This document shows positions 11,601 through 19,562 of a DNA stretch of 64,000 nucleotides, piece after piece. The notes under the pieces were generated by a model. It saw nothing but the letters and a program-made list of their open reading frames with translations. It did not search any database and was not told where the DNA came from. Each line of letters opens with the position of its first letter. Position 1 is the stretch's first letter. The position numbers and the translations under genes were made by a program. Origin of the DNA: Pseudo-nitzschia pungens (Eukaryota > Bacillariophyta > Bacillariophyceae > Bacillariales > Bacillariaceae); NCBI GenBank assembly GCA_037355855.1, contig CM074766.1:2852001-2916000 (forward strand), written 5' to 3'.

Positions 11601-12853
11601 CCGTTATCGCCTTCCGCGGTTCCGGCATCCGTTTCGGAATCGGTTGCGGTCAGAGTTTCCCAGTAGTAAGCGTAGGCCCTAGAAAATTGGTACTTGGTCA
11701 TCTGGAGACCACTCGCAAACAACTCCGCGTTGCCGTGGGAACAAAAGATTCCACGGCAGGCCACCGTTACCTCGAACAGAAGAGAGACGTCTGCCCATTG
11801 TCCCCCCTGGGCTTGTTCCTGGAGTTCTCGTTGGGTGCGTTGCAGATAAGGATCATCGCGATGGTGATGATGACGACGACTGCGATGACGCCCAATCCGA
11901 ACGAAATCCGGTCGTTTTGTCTCGGACGAAACAGGCCACCGATCCGTGGATTGCAGATTTTTGTTTCGGAGATATCGCCATCGTTGACGTTGTTCGAAAG
12001 CCGGGAGGAATTCGTCACCATTGTTGTTATTGTTGTTGTTGATGTTCTGAGTAGCGTTTTCGAAGAAAGCGATGTGCTCTACCCTGGTGACGGTCCGGTA
12101 CTGCTCGTCGCACGGAGTATAGTACTGATCGTGGAGCACATTGTAAGCGTCTCGGAAGAGATTCGCGAGCTCTGCAACGATTCCGTCACTCACAACAGTG
12201 GCTTCCGAATCTGCATCGAGACGTCGCATCTGAAAGTGAACCACGGCGAGGCTCGTAAAATTGTTTGGGAGAGCATCCGAGCAGGTGGGCGCCGACGATG
12301 GTTCGCTCGATGGTGATGACGATCGTGTTGGGAATCCCGATACAACCACGGGCGTTGCTAGCGTTCCCTCTGCGGTAGCAGATGCCGCGGTTGCTGCCGC
12401 CGCCGCCGTAGTCGATGCACTGTTTTTGCTTTCAGCCAGATTTGTGTTGGTGGTAGTCGTTGTGTTCTGTTGCTGGAGGATGCGGAGATTGCTCCCAGGC
12501 TTTGATTGTGGCTCGACCGAGTTTGTCGCAATCCGGAACCGGAACGCATGGAACAAAGCTACGGCGAAAAGTGCAATCACTAATCTCAACGCGCCGTTAC
12601 ATATATGCTTCTTTGTAATTCTATTGCCTCTGGCGTGTTCTTTGTTGCATGGCACCATCTCCCCAACGTTTTCTGTGTCGTCAATCAATCCAATCCAATG
12701 CAACAAACTTGACGAAGATGGGATTTGTACGTATTGTCCGTCGGCATTAACGTTGATCGTGAGTTTTGAGTGTTGAATAGCATGCAGAATATGAATAATA
12801 TCCGTGACATACGGTTTTCGCGTCTTGTACAGTGCTGTGGAATTATTGACCAT
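2906..12853 (-). CDS. Giant Cys-module / PSxxPS-repeat surface protein, paralogue 1
   Basis: Single-exon frame of 3315 residues. The function is unknown; the architecture suggests a secreted or type II membrane cell-surface or wall protein with a mucin-like tail. A hydrophobic segment lies at about 87-104 (LRLVIALFAVALFHAF). The unique region to about 1300 contains LPNNFTSLAVVHF, then repeated Cys modules: CDPFFRRLT, VEGVCKGC (~535), CYCDAQPYGKRPPFEAEF (~626), SGVCSGC (~973), DCFCP (~1037), YCDPLDRKITS (~1127), GGSCEGC (~1180) and VCVCEGEPKAERAPSSAEF (~1237). Acidic and poly-Asp stretches separate them. From about 1408 to the end come about 36 copies of the 52-residue repeat. The ATG at 12853 is the longest start. 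The ATG at 12658 places the hydrophobic segment about 22-39 residues from the N-terminus, as in the paralogues at 21038-27544 and 29353-33948, and is probably the true start. The stop arises from the frameshift near 2911. Confidence 0.85.
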   Translation of the reverse strand: MVNNSTALYKTRKPYVTDIIHILHAIQHSKLTINVNADGQYVQIPSSSSLLHWIGLIDDTENVGEMVPCNKEHARGNRITKKHICNGALRLVIALFAVALFHAFRFRIATNSVEPQSKPGSNLRILQQQNTTTTTNTNLAESKNSASTTAAAAATAASATAEGTLATPVVVSGFPTRSSSPSSEPSSAPTCSDALPNNFTSLAVVHFQMRRLDADSEATVVSDGIVAELANLFRDAYNVLHDQYYTPCDEQYRTVTRVEHIAFFENATQNINNNNNNNGDEFLPAFEQRQRWRYLRNKNLQSTDRWPVSSETKRPDFVRIGRHRSRRHHHHRDDPYLQRTQRELQEQAQGGQWADVSLLFEVTVACRGIFCSHGNAELFASGLQMTKYQFSRAYAYYWETLTATDSETDAGTAEGDNGGDGDGNGRSILIETVQEIEEQTCPPGDLHTKFAKSVLMEFVVGQEEGSTTADVTPSISFDANDPQWNAIETAYVSTYNKLIQGAFCDPFFRRLTSAKVETIGQRNGDTSTVSLELRVEGVCKGCDPDTIDVFGDPSYLMEAASGSHPPRKTRRRKAMEIELEPIQEQWLATVPAAELDTWGRHLQQQPTETASSSWTTTGDDSSDDTCYCDAQPYGKRPPFEAEFTAMFRNSIKELSKANSATATGSAPLLDSYEVNTCKFGKTFSTGLTVDLSAGEDITDIIEILEDSLKITLNSFLQEGCNTDFRVVEIVKLVSGEASGSSRTISPSDAREDESSTNLATSREMQQQTEYRRKEHQNDGIRMVISKSEEQREQHRKHEQEHYQEDRQRLSGGGHQPQSKERHRTPRRADPSGVSTSTFFHSAQQNPEPFRVADLNTAELESDTASTTDHDGPEFDEDDGTSNINRINGAIDSDSPTISPPEGDFEDDDDDDDDNFEVEEESSDSPSYTPSQLPSHSPTHPSSQMPSDQPSNQASDPPLASEEEADGPVLFFVSGVCSGCSDSMFTDIGDDIVRRLRSTVSKKLRTKELLKLISSSVSSSTITRDLQGDAERAGPKSDCFCPVDTPVVSGKLEKEVVSDSYQEKLAEENVDVTVKILDEVAVVECSSVLGGFSTTAALSFAGNVTDSSIEILASSFQTTYNSLVNSVYCDPLDRKITSVQVNQVTRLSSRRRRNRSRHQRLLQDEQCNAEMVETRVELSVGGSCEGCDAGLSLFDASLGLRRRLDKVDIKSLFSSYRMSNQNKKNQDKKRRRLQGSGVCVCEGEPKAERAPSSAEFINIFGQQLEGVPGICGVLQIEAAEGGNQTDIGAQPFLPSQSEVPILFPKINRNEKGDISFQSPEPEAPTSQTDIFTTNPTFQPSNLPSARTARTSAPTSSSRSSEGADASLTPTTILRSSPSSSPSSSVSLSPSSNPTLSPNLSRSYLSSLPSLSGVPSLSWQPSGDVSNSPSKRRSSVPSVVPSSWPSDVPSSLPSTVPSSLPSVSGVPSLSWQPSGDVSNSPSERPSSVPSVVPSSWPSDVPSSLPSTVPSSLPSVSGVPSLSWQPSGDVSNSPSNSPSSVPSVVPSSWPSDVPSSLPSTVPSSLPSVSGVPSLSWQPSGDVSNSPSERRSSVPSVVPSSWPSDVPSSLPSTVPSSLPSVSGVPSLSWQPSGDVSNSPSERRSSVPSVVPSSWPSDVPSSLPSTVPSSLPSVSGVPSLDVQSNLLSINNQSQDPSSVPSVVPSSWPSDVPSSLPSTVPSSLPSVSGVPSLSWQPSGDVSNSPSERPSSVPSVVPSSWPSDVPSSLPSTVPSSLPSVSGVPSLSWQPSGDVSNSPSNSPSSVPSVVPSSWPSDVPSSLPSTVPSSLPSVSGVPSLSWQPSGDVSNSPSERRSSVPSVVPSSWPSDVPSSLPSTVPSSLPSVSGVPSLSWQPSGDVSNSPSERRSSVPSVVPSSWPSDVPSSLPSTVPSSLPSVSGVPSLDVQSNLLSINNQSQDPSSVPSVVPSSWPSDVPSSLPSTVPSSLPSVSGVPSLSWQPSGDVSNSPSNSPSSVPSVVPSSWPSDVPSSLPSTVPSSLPSVSGVPSLSWQPSGDVSNSPSERPSSVPSVVPSSWPSDVPSSLPSTVPSSLPSVSGVPSLSWQPSGDVSNSPSNSPSSVPSVVPSSWPSDVPSSLPSTVPSSLPSVSGVPSLSWQPSGDVSNSPSNSPSSVPSVVPSSWPSDVPSSLPSTVPSSLPSVSGVPSLSWQPSGDVSNSPSNSPSSVPSVVPSSWPSDVPSSLPSTVPSSLPSVSGVPSLSWQPSGDVSNSPSNSPSSVPSVVPSSWPSDVPSSLPSTVPSSLPSVSGVPSLSWQPSGDVSNSPSNSPSSVPSVVPSSWPSDVPSSLPSTVPSSLPSVSGVPSLSWQPSGDVSNSPSNSPSSVPSVVPSSWPSDVPSSLPSTVPSSLPSVSGVPSLSWQPSGDVSNSPSNSPSSVPSVVPSSWPSDVPSSLPSTVPSSLPSVSGVPSLSWQPSGDVSNSPSNSPSSVPSVVPSSWPSDVPSSLPSTVPSSLPSVSGVPSLSWQPSGDVSNSPSNSPSSVPSVVPSSWPSDVPSSLPSTVPSSLPSVSGVPSLSWQPSGDVSNSPSERPSSVPSVVPSSWPSDVPSSLPSTVPSSLPSESGVPSLSWQPSGDVSNSPSNSPSSVPSVVPSSWPSDVPSSLPSTVPSSLPSVSGVPSLDVQSNLLSINNQSQDPSGVPSVVPSSWPSNVPSSLPSTVPSSLPSVSGVPSLSWQPSGDVSNSPSNSPSSVPSVVPSSWPSDVPSSLPSTVPSSLPSVSGVPSLSWQPSGDVSNSPSNSPSSVPSVVPSSWPSDVPSSLPSTVPSSLPSVSGVPSLSWQPSGDVSNSPSNSPSSVPSVVPSSWPSDVPSSLPSTVPSSLPSVSGVPSLSWQPSGDVSNSPSNSPSSVPSVVPSSWPSDVPSSLPSTVPSSLPSVSGVPSLSWQPSGDVRNSPSERPSSVPSVVPSSWPSDVPSSLPSTVPSSLPSVSGVPSLSWQPSGDVSNSPSNSPSSVPSVVPSSWPSDVPSSLPSTVPSSLPSVSGVPSLSWQPSGDVSNSPSNSPSSVPSVVPSSWPSDVPSSLPSTVPSSLPSVSGVPSLSWQPSGDVSNSPSNSPSSVPSVVPSSWPSDVPSSLPSTVPSSLPSVSGVPSLSWQPSGDVSNSPSERPSSVPSVVPSSWPSDVPSSLPSTVPSSLPSVSGVPSLDVQSNLLSINNQSQDPSGVPSVVPRSWPSDVPSSLPSTVPSSLPIVSGVPSLSWQPSGDVSNSPSNSPSSVPSVVPSSWPSNVPSSLPSTVPSSLPSVSGVPSLSWQPSGDVSNSPSNSPSSVPSVVPSLWQ

Positions 12854-14639
12854 CCATAGCCCCAGAAGTTGGGAACGTTCGAGATGACTCTAATTCCACT
12901 CGGGAAAAGCGCCTTCAGTTCACCACATTATGCCACAAAATTGTTTGAACATAATGGAGAATTCGAATATCCCATCCACGAAAGTCCGTCTGGGCCTATC
13001 TATGACGAGCGGTTTTCGGCGATAGTAGGAATTGATGCGGAATGAAAATGCCCGTTCCAAGTGTTTGCGGTACTAGTACGCACGTAGTGGCTTGTAATTA
13101 AAGTTACGTAGTGTTTCTTCGTAAGCTAGTCGTGTGCGAAAACAATTTTTAAGTATTTGTTTTCGCACACGACTAGATTTCGTTTTCGAGATTTCTCGAA
13201 GCATCATACTAAGAATACCGTAATTACCGGTAATACTGTAACCTTACTTCGTATTCGAGTGTGTGTGAATTATTATTTTTTACGTACAAGTACCGGCACT
13301 GGTACTATCACAATAGTAGGTACTGATAACTTACCGTTGACGACGGTACTTGTTACGAAAAACGGTATTGCTTCGTTTTGACTTGTATTTTTTGTGTTCG
13401 GCACGGCATCTTCTTGATAAGCAAGATAATTGTTTTTGCCCCAATCAAAACGTTCCATTTTTTTTATGAACAACAGTTGCAAGCTGCTTCGAACTAAACC
13501 AGGCAGGAAAACAAGAAGTGTCATCAGAGATGGATCAAATTCCACAATTCAACGAGTAAGGTTACGGTATTACAAGAAGTTACAAGAAATCTTTTAAGAC
13601 CACGTACCAGTAAGAAAAATGTCACTTTGGGGGGTAGATTGGAAAATGGCGCGCACTCGGAGTATCGCAACTTTTCTGTTTCTTCTATATAGATAGAGGA
13701 GCGCCGGAGGTCCCGTTGCTTAAGACTGAGTGGAACCATTCCAACCAGAGTTGCCATTTATACTCAGTATGCCGTGTTATAAGTGATTTTCATGTGAATT
13801 CTAGTATTTCTGGACTCGGGATTAAACAAGAGAAACTATCATCCGGCGCGTGGCGCGCCAAAAATATCTAAGCCTCATATAAGCCGATCTTGTAAAAATT
13901 CGAGTCCCGTTGAAAAACGTCACTCTTTTCTGTTGAAAATAGGTGATAAAGTGAGGTTGACAATGGTTGGATTATCAACACTTTCATAGACCCTCCTTCG
14001 AAAGACCACTATCTAAAGGGCTGTGGTGGTGCGCCGGTCTCAGGTTTTTTTCTGGGAGGAGGTCTTAAAAAATAAATCATATCGAGATAAACACAGGTCT
14101 AATGCGGTAAGATTACTTATAGGCAGTATGAAGTACTAGCTACTACGGAATTGTAGTACGACAGCAACCATAAAAAGAAACGTCATGTTTTCACTACAAC
14201 TAGTAGAGAAAGCCTGGTGGTGGTGGTGCTGCTGCTGCTGCTGAGTATGTTTCTACTACAACTAGTAGTAGTGCTACTAGCACATTACTTCTATTTGCAA
14301 GCAGTTGGGGTTTTTTGCTCCAAAGAGAGGAAGAACAAGAAGCTCCTTCAATTGTATCTTGCACCAATGTGCTTTGTGGTGACACTCCTGCTAGCATGAA
14401 ATGATAGTATCATGAGATGATGGACTTTCTTCCAACATAATGTCCTTGTGGTCCTACTACTACTACTACTAGTACTGGGAGGACTTGAAGACAGGAGCAA
14501 CATTCTCCAGCAGTTTAGTTATCCTCTCCTGCCAAGTATAGGATCAACCCCCTTCAGCAAGATGCACCAGCATCCAATATTTGTACTAAATATACCCCAA
14601 AAATGCAGTACTACGAGTAAAGGAAGGAATATTTTTGAC
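12854..14639. other. Intergenic region without recognisable gene
   Basis: No supported gene. It holds a perfect hairpin (13126-13176), several degenerate copies of a TTACTTCGTA-type motif, and CTG/GGT and CTA microsatellites (about 14217-14242 and 14455-14478). Short open frames here look fortuitous. Confidence 0.6.
13126..13176. repeat. Perfect 20-bp inverted repeat (hairpin)
   Basis: The arms 13126-13145 (ctagtcgtgtgcgaaaacaa) and 13157-13176 are exact reverse complements separated by 11 bases. It lies about 270 bp upstream of the longest start of the giant gene at 2906-12853. It could be a foldback remnant, a cruciform or a transcript hairpin; no function is shown. Confidence 0.85.
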
Positions 14640-14846
14640 CAAAAGTCTTCTTCTTGTGTTCAAGAATTGAAAGTACTACTAGTACTACTAGTACTATTTT
14701 CCCTCAATGGTTGCAAGTGTTCTCGGTTTGACCAGAATGCTTTGCATGTTGCCATTTCTGGCCCTCCTCTTCTCAAATACTGGCAGACCCACCATGATAT
14801 TCCTATTCCCAAATCTGTTTTGAGTTCCATCCATTGGTGTGTCTAT

Positions 14847-14908
14847 CAGTCTGCTTTCAAGCGTCTCCCTCCTGGTACAGTCTGCTTTCAAGCGTCTCCC
14901 TCCTGGTA
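14847..14908 (+). repeat. 31-bp tandem duplication causing a frameshift
   Basis: Two identical 31-bp copies (14847-14877 and 14878-14908), each starting cagtctgctttcaagcg, lie inside the CPxC pseudogene. Since 31 is not a multiple of three, the duplication shifts the frame. Both copies encode the same SAFKRLPPG segment, in different frames. Confidence 0.9.
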
Positions 14909-15260
14909 TGCAAAGGTGGTTTGTTAAGTTTGCTTCTGGCTGCATTGGTGTTGGCAACCAGCTCCTTCACTACCAGCATCAAGATCACTCCAGGTGCCCC
15001 TTGTGTGATGCAGACAATGAGAAGGTTTCTCATGTGCTTTCCTGCAAGGACCCTTCTTGGGCTGTCAAGCACAGTGTGTCTGCCTTCAAGGGTCCCCTGC
15101 AGCAGAGGCTTGAGGCTGAGCAGACTGATCCATTCTTGGTTGCTGCCATTGTGGATCTTCTCAACAGGGTTCGGAAGGGCCAGAACATTTATCAATCATC
15201 CTATTCCCCTGCAATAGCTGCTGCTGTCAGGGCACAGAGGACAATTGGTTGGCACAACTG

Positions 15261-16235
15261 CGTTGATATTGCTCGTCAGCAATCTTCGGGATCTAATCGA
15301 CTCGTATATAAATCGTCTCGTACTGGTCTGAAAGAGGGGAAAAGCCTTAACAACAATAACACGTATATCCCTGGCAAATAGTGAGACTACAGTGGACTGT
15401 TCAAGGTCTATTGCATACACTTAGTTACTACAAGGTACTTCCCTAGAGGTACATCGGAATCGATGGAAAGGGGAGGGCATGATAGGTGTTTAATTTAGAG
15501 TGGAAGATAAAGAGTGAATACAGGGAGCTGAGCGCAGCTCAGCTCTGTATCGTATCGTAACAGCGTTCCGATAACTCGTATAATAACAGAGCGTTCCGAT
15601 AACTCGTATAATAACAGAGCTCCGTAGCTCCGGTACTGTATTCTACGAGTAGCGCACGGAGTATCGTATCTCTGATTAATTATTAGCGATCCAATCGTAT
15701 GCTAGCTCACTTATGCTAGCCTGTTGGGTAACTGTCTGGGCCGGGTATCCGGTCATAGTACATATTATACACCAATGACCCGACCCCGGCGGTAGCATAG
15801 TATCTTAGCATGATATCATGGTAGGTTAGCATCTTTCAGTATCTCGTAGCATTAGCAACCCTAACCCTGTAGCATTTAGCTACACCATAACAGGTGCTTT
15901 ACTCAGGGTACGTACGATTGGTACAAATCGTACGCGACGACCCTAGTAACTTCTGCTAGCATCCATACTAATCAGGATAGGTCTGTTGCTAAGCCTGTTG
16001 CTAAGCCTGTTGCTAAGCCTGTTGCTAAGCCTGTTGCTAAGCCTGTTGCTAAGCCTGTTGCTAAGCCTGTTGCTGAGCCTGTTGCTAAGCCTGTATGCTA
16101 CCAATTAGCACACAGCTCAGCACTCAGCTCAGCACCTGTTAGTCAGCTACTGGAGGCTGCTGCCTGTAGCCCCAGTACACTCTCCTACACAGGAACCTTA
16201 GCACAGATCATAGCACCCACCTTGAATATCTTCAT
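15261..16235. mobile_element. 975-bp insertion with 7-bp target-site duplication
   Basis: Flanked by ACAACTG at 15254-15260 and again at 16236-16242. Removing the insertion and one copy rejoins the coding frame of the CPxC pseudogene, so this is a genuine insertion. No clear terminal inverted repeat, LTR or coding region is visible. Inside are a roughly 28-bp direct duplication near 15560-15618 (gcgttccgataactcgtata units) and a 12-bp minisatellite. The superfamily is undetermined. Confidence 0.65.
15983..16095. repeat. 12-bp minisatellite, about nine units
   Basis: Consensus gttgctaagcct repeated about nine times, with one a-to-g variant in the eighth unit. In one plus-strand frame it reads (VAKP)n and stays open into a short downstream stretch, but that frame has no ATG, so it is not called a gene. 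Confidence 0.95.
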
Positions 16236-16678
16236 ACAACTGGCTTCTGGGTAGGTGGTCTCCTCTCTGGCATCACATCCACGCTGATTACTACTCCCTG
16301 ATTGGCAGCAAGCGCTCTCCTAGATGTTGGGCTACAGCTATAATCCATCAGTTCTTTCTCACCTGCTGGGATCTTTGGACTTACTGGAATGAACAGCTCC
16401 ATGGTCCTGGGGGTACACTTGAGGCTGTACAACACCAATCTCTTGATGCTTCCATTTCCTCTGAACTGACCATTGGTGCAGCTGGTGCTCTTCTGCAATC
16501 CCATTCCCTTCTACGAGCCCCTCTCCTTGTCCTACAAGCAGGTTACACCCTGACTGCCAAGAGGCAGTGGCTTGCTACCATCCACCTTGCCAGGAAACAA
16601 TATACAGCACCTGTCCAACCAGTGCAGCCATACCAACAAGAGGCTGCTCTACTGCGAGCTTGGCTTAGTGATTCTTAG

Positions 16679-17905
16679 GGCTGCTTCTACCTTGTACCTT
16701 GGTGTTTTCTACTTGGATCCTGCTACCCCTCCTGTACCATAGATCCTGGGATTTCTCTGCTGCTGCTGCAATCACCCGGTGTTTCTGCTGATGCTGCTGC
16801 TATCAACCATTGTTTATGCTGCTGATGCTGCAATCAACTGGCGTTTTGCTGCTTTGCTGCTGATGCAATCAATTGGCATTTCTGCTGCTGCTGATGCAAT
16901 CAACTGGCATTTTCGCTGCTGCTGCTGCTGCAATCACCTGGCATTTCTGCTGCCGCTGCAATCACCCGGCATTTCTGCTGCTGATGCTGCTGCTGCCGTG
17001 CACCGGAACAGTCACGAGTCCACTCACGACTGGAATAAGAATAAGATGAGCGAGGCATTGGAATCACCAATTCTGATGCCAATCAAAAGCAATAGCAATA
17101 GACTAACTGATAGCTCTCACTATTTGCATATCACGACTATTCTAATCACTGGTAGACTCAGGGTATGGCATGATTTTAAAATCAAGCTGAGCGCTGAAGA
17201 CCATGAGCAGAACAACCGATGGATCGACCAAAAAAGCCGATGAAATGAGAACTGCCCAAATGGAGGTGCAAAGAAGCAAAACAGGGAGAAAGAAGCACCA
17301 GTGTCTGCAGCACTAAGGAGCACTAATCCCAGTAGCAGTTAGCGCCATTAGCTGGAGCAACAGCAACAACAGAGACACCTAAGGACCTAAACAGGACCAT
17401 GGTCGACAACAGAAAATGATTTAACAGAAATAAGTGTCGAAAAAGTGACACATACCAGCAAAATGGACCAGTTGGACCAACGCTGAGTGGATGGACAGAC
17501 TGTGTAGGAACTGCCAACCAAAACCAAAACATACAAATATCCGGAAAGGTATATAACGAATACTTACACACCACCAATTCCACAGGAAAAAGGGAAGTGG
17601 GACCGGCCCGGTGACCACTTAATAGAGGAACAATGCCGGAGAACCATGGGATTTGATTCCTGGATAACAAAAAGAGAAACAACTCCTGCCACTGTACTAA
17701 AAACAAGAAAACAATGAGAGAAGCAACGGTGGAGAACCCATGTTGAAGTGAACAACCAACAGAAAATTGGTTACAACACAGGCTATCGTGTGAAGGGACA
17801 AAACTAAGAGCAAACTAAAAGAAATCACTTTTCTTCAGTTCTCACTCAAAATCAGCAAAACAGAAATATTGTAACCAAAATCGATAACTGATTGATTATC
17901 CCACC
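16679..17905. other. Region with CTG-rich imperfect repeats, no supported gene
   Basis: About 16755-17000 holds imperfect units that combine ctgctgctg runs with caatcacccggcattt-like segments. The remainder to 17905 leads up to an ATG in strong context (accATGGCG) at 17906 and may be the leader or LTR remnant of the decayed gag element that follows. Short open frames on both strands show no recognisable domain. Confidence 0.55.
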
Positions 17906-18000
17906 ATGGCGCCCAAACCAAACAAACAGTTTCCCTTGAAGTTCACTCGCAAGGACTGGCCGGAAGATGCCACAGCAGTGAAGATGAGTTTGGACAGTGA
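17906..18000 (+). pseudogene. N-terminal fragment of a decayed gag-like gene
   Basis: ATG at 17906 in a good context opens a frame starting MAPKPNKQFPLKFTRKDWPE. It is cut after about 32 codons by the 136-bp repeat starting at 18001, after which it stops at once. The sequence AGTGAC at the break also occurs at 19572-19577 in the downstream gag fragment, where the frame resumes as SDYLKVLSG. This suggests that one gag gene was split by insertion, though the evidence is modest. Confidence 0.4.
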
Positions 18001-18642
18001 TGTGACACTCTAAGGTAGAAATTTGGAGTAGTATGAATAATTGTGTGTTATTTCACTTTGCGAGATGGGATTCAAATTAAAGAGAGGAAATAATGAGCGA
18101 TGATGTAATCGCAACCTCTCCATATAATCTACATCAAATGAGCGCTGAGTCTGGGATGGTGAGGTCTTCTGCGGCGTTCAGAAAGGCCTCTTCAGTGTGG
18201 AGGAGTTCTTCTAGTCCCCCCTTGTCAGTGAACAGGGGCACCTTGACACTATCCGAGTGATCTTCGGAGTCGTAAACCGATAGGGTTTCTAGCTTGGGTT
18301 TGGAGCTGTCGAACGAGCTCTTGTAGGTGATGGGTGGATCTCTGTAGATGCCAGCCATGGTTCTTTGCTTAGTTCTTGGAGCTTTAGTCAATGATCTTTC
18401 CTCTTGTCAGGGATACAAGATGGTCCTGTTGTTGAGGATGTTGATTGGTTTCGATTCAGTACTGAATACTACTGTCTTTCTATGTGAAAGTGGACAGTAA
18501 TTACTGTGTAACACTCTAAGGTAGAAATTTGGAGTAGTATGAATAATTGTGTGTTATTTCACTTTACGAGATGGGATTCAAATTAAAGAGAGGAAATAAT
18601 GAGCGATGATGTAATCGCGACCTCTCCATATAATCTACATCA
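18001..18642. mobile_element. Pair of 136-bp direct repeats with TG...CA ends (LTR-like)
   Basis: 18001-18136 and 18507-18642 are nearly identical 136-bp direct repeats, each starting TGT and ending CATCA, about 370 bp apart. The TG...CA termini and the direct orientation fit a very small non-autonomous LTR (TRIM-like) element. Against this, the outer flanks (agtga and ctgta) do not form a target duplication, and no clear primer-binding or polypurine site adjoins the repeats. They could also be two partial copies of a longer LTR. Confidence 0.55.
18134..18391 (-). pseudogene. Short gag-like fragment between the 136-bp repeats
   Basis: An 85-codon minus-strand frame from ATG 18391 (or 18358, MAGIYRDPPITYK) contains VPLFTDKGGLEELLHTEEAF, which resembles the beginning of gag domains in algal LTR retrotransposons. 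Its stop codon lies in the adjoining 136-bp repeat, so it is a truncated piece. The family assignment is by general resemblance only. Confidence 0.35.
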
Positions 18643-18746
18643 CTGTATATAACATATATTCTGTATGTAACCTTAATCGTGCTATCGCTCTCTTTTGCAT
18701 GCCAGTTTGTACATATCAGATATGCGTACATGGATACCTTATATAC

Positions 18747-19477
18747 CAGGGGTCATAATATAAGAAGGGGTACGCCACGATCACTAAAAATCGGCAATTC
18801 ATATTCCATGTGTGGTCCAAAATAGAAAAATTTCCCTCAGTCAATTTTTTTTTTCTCATAATTTACTGCATATCACTAGTAAAAGTGTACCTGATAAAGC
18901 AACTTACCAAGTACACTTCCAATCACTCTCCAACTTTTAAATTTGATATGCAGTTCACGTATATAGTTGAGAGTCAAGTAGTAAGTACCTTTTTCAGTTT
19001 ACATCCATCTGCTGTCTGATATTGCTGATTCAAACTACCAGTGATCTGTGCCTTCCACCTGGAATATAAAGTACAAAATCGGATCGTCCGTCCGTCATCC
19101 GTTTTATTTTTATTCAATTAAAAGCTTCCACTTGGAACCAAAATTTGGACCATCCATCCAAATAAATTACTTTATCTTCCATCCATCTAGAGTGAAAAGC
19201 AGTTACATATTCATGATCCTTGTAAAAAATTGGGCTAGATACAATATTCAAATATTGTTTTGTTACAATTTTTGATGGAGTTGTTATAGATTGAAGTGTA
19301 ATAGTTTTTGTTAGTATTATGCAGTGAAAGTGGAAAAAAAAATTGAGGTTGAGGGAAATTTTTCTAAATTGGACCACACATGGAATATGGAGTGCCATTT
19401 TTTTTTACTAGTATTTGTACGTCGAACACGGACGACAGACAGACGTCGTGGCACACCCCTTCTTATTATGACCCCTG
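18747..19477. mobile_element. 731-bp hAT-like MITE with 8-bp target-site duplication
   Basis: Terminal inverted repeats of about 32 bp begin CAGGGGTCATAATA; the right end 19446-19477 is the complement, with one 2-bp gap and two mismatches. The element is flanked by TTATATAC at 18739-18746 and 19478-19485, an exact 8-bp duplication. The inverted complementarity continues inward, as the arms near 18800-18840 match those near 19350-19400. CAGGG-type termini and 8-bp duplications are hallmarks of the hAT superfamily. No transposase frame exists, so it is non-autonomous. A second, partial right end lies at 51270-51331. Confidence 0.85.
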
Positions 19478-19562
19478 TTATATACTGATTCGAATCCCAT
19501 GTGGGATTCGGTTAATTATCAATTCATAACACTACTAGCTTACGCTAGCATGTTACAAGTGA

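Larger units (their letters stand above)
14640..16678 (+). pseudogene. Broken CPxC zinc-motif gene of retroelement type
   Basis: Three pieces on the plus strand belong to one ancestral frame. The left piece (about 14640-14877) ends YQSAFKRLPPG. The middle piece (about 14878-15260) carries CPLCDADNEKVSHVLSC and KDPSW. The right piece (16243-16678) reads WHHIHADYYSLIGSKRSPRC and CWDLWTYWNEQLHG and ends at TAG 16676-16678. The C-x2-C...H-x3-C pattern resembles the zinc-binding motif after reverse transcriptases of non-LTR elements. From memory, similar multicopy proteins are common in diatoms; this is unverified. The frame is broken by a 31-bp tandem duplication at 14847-14908 and by a 975-bp insertion at 15261-16235. 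The 5' part is replaced by microsatellite-rich sequence. No reverse transcriptase core is seen, so the assignment to a retroelement is inference. Confidence 0.65.

Noticed and set aside
13880..13910. ttcgagtcccg and, near 19485, gattcgaatccc as tRNA T-arms
   Set aside because: No acceptor, D or anticodon arm of the right spacing around either.
15855..15880. ccctaaccctgtagc as telomeric repeat
   Set aside because: Only two imperfect units; no array.
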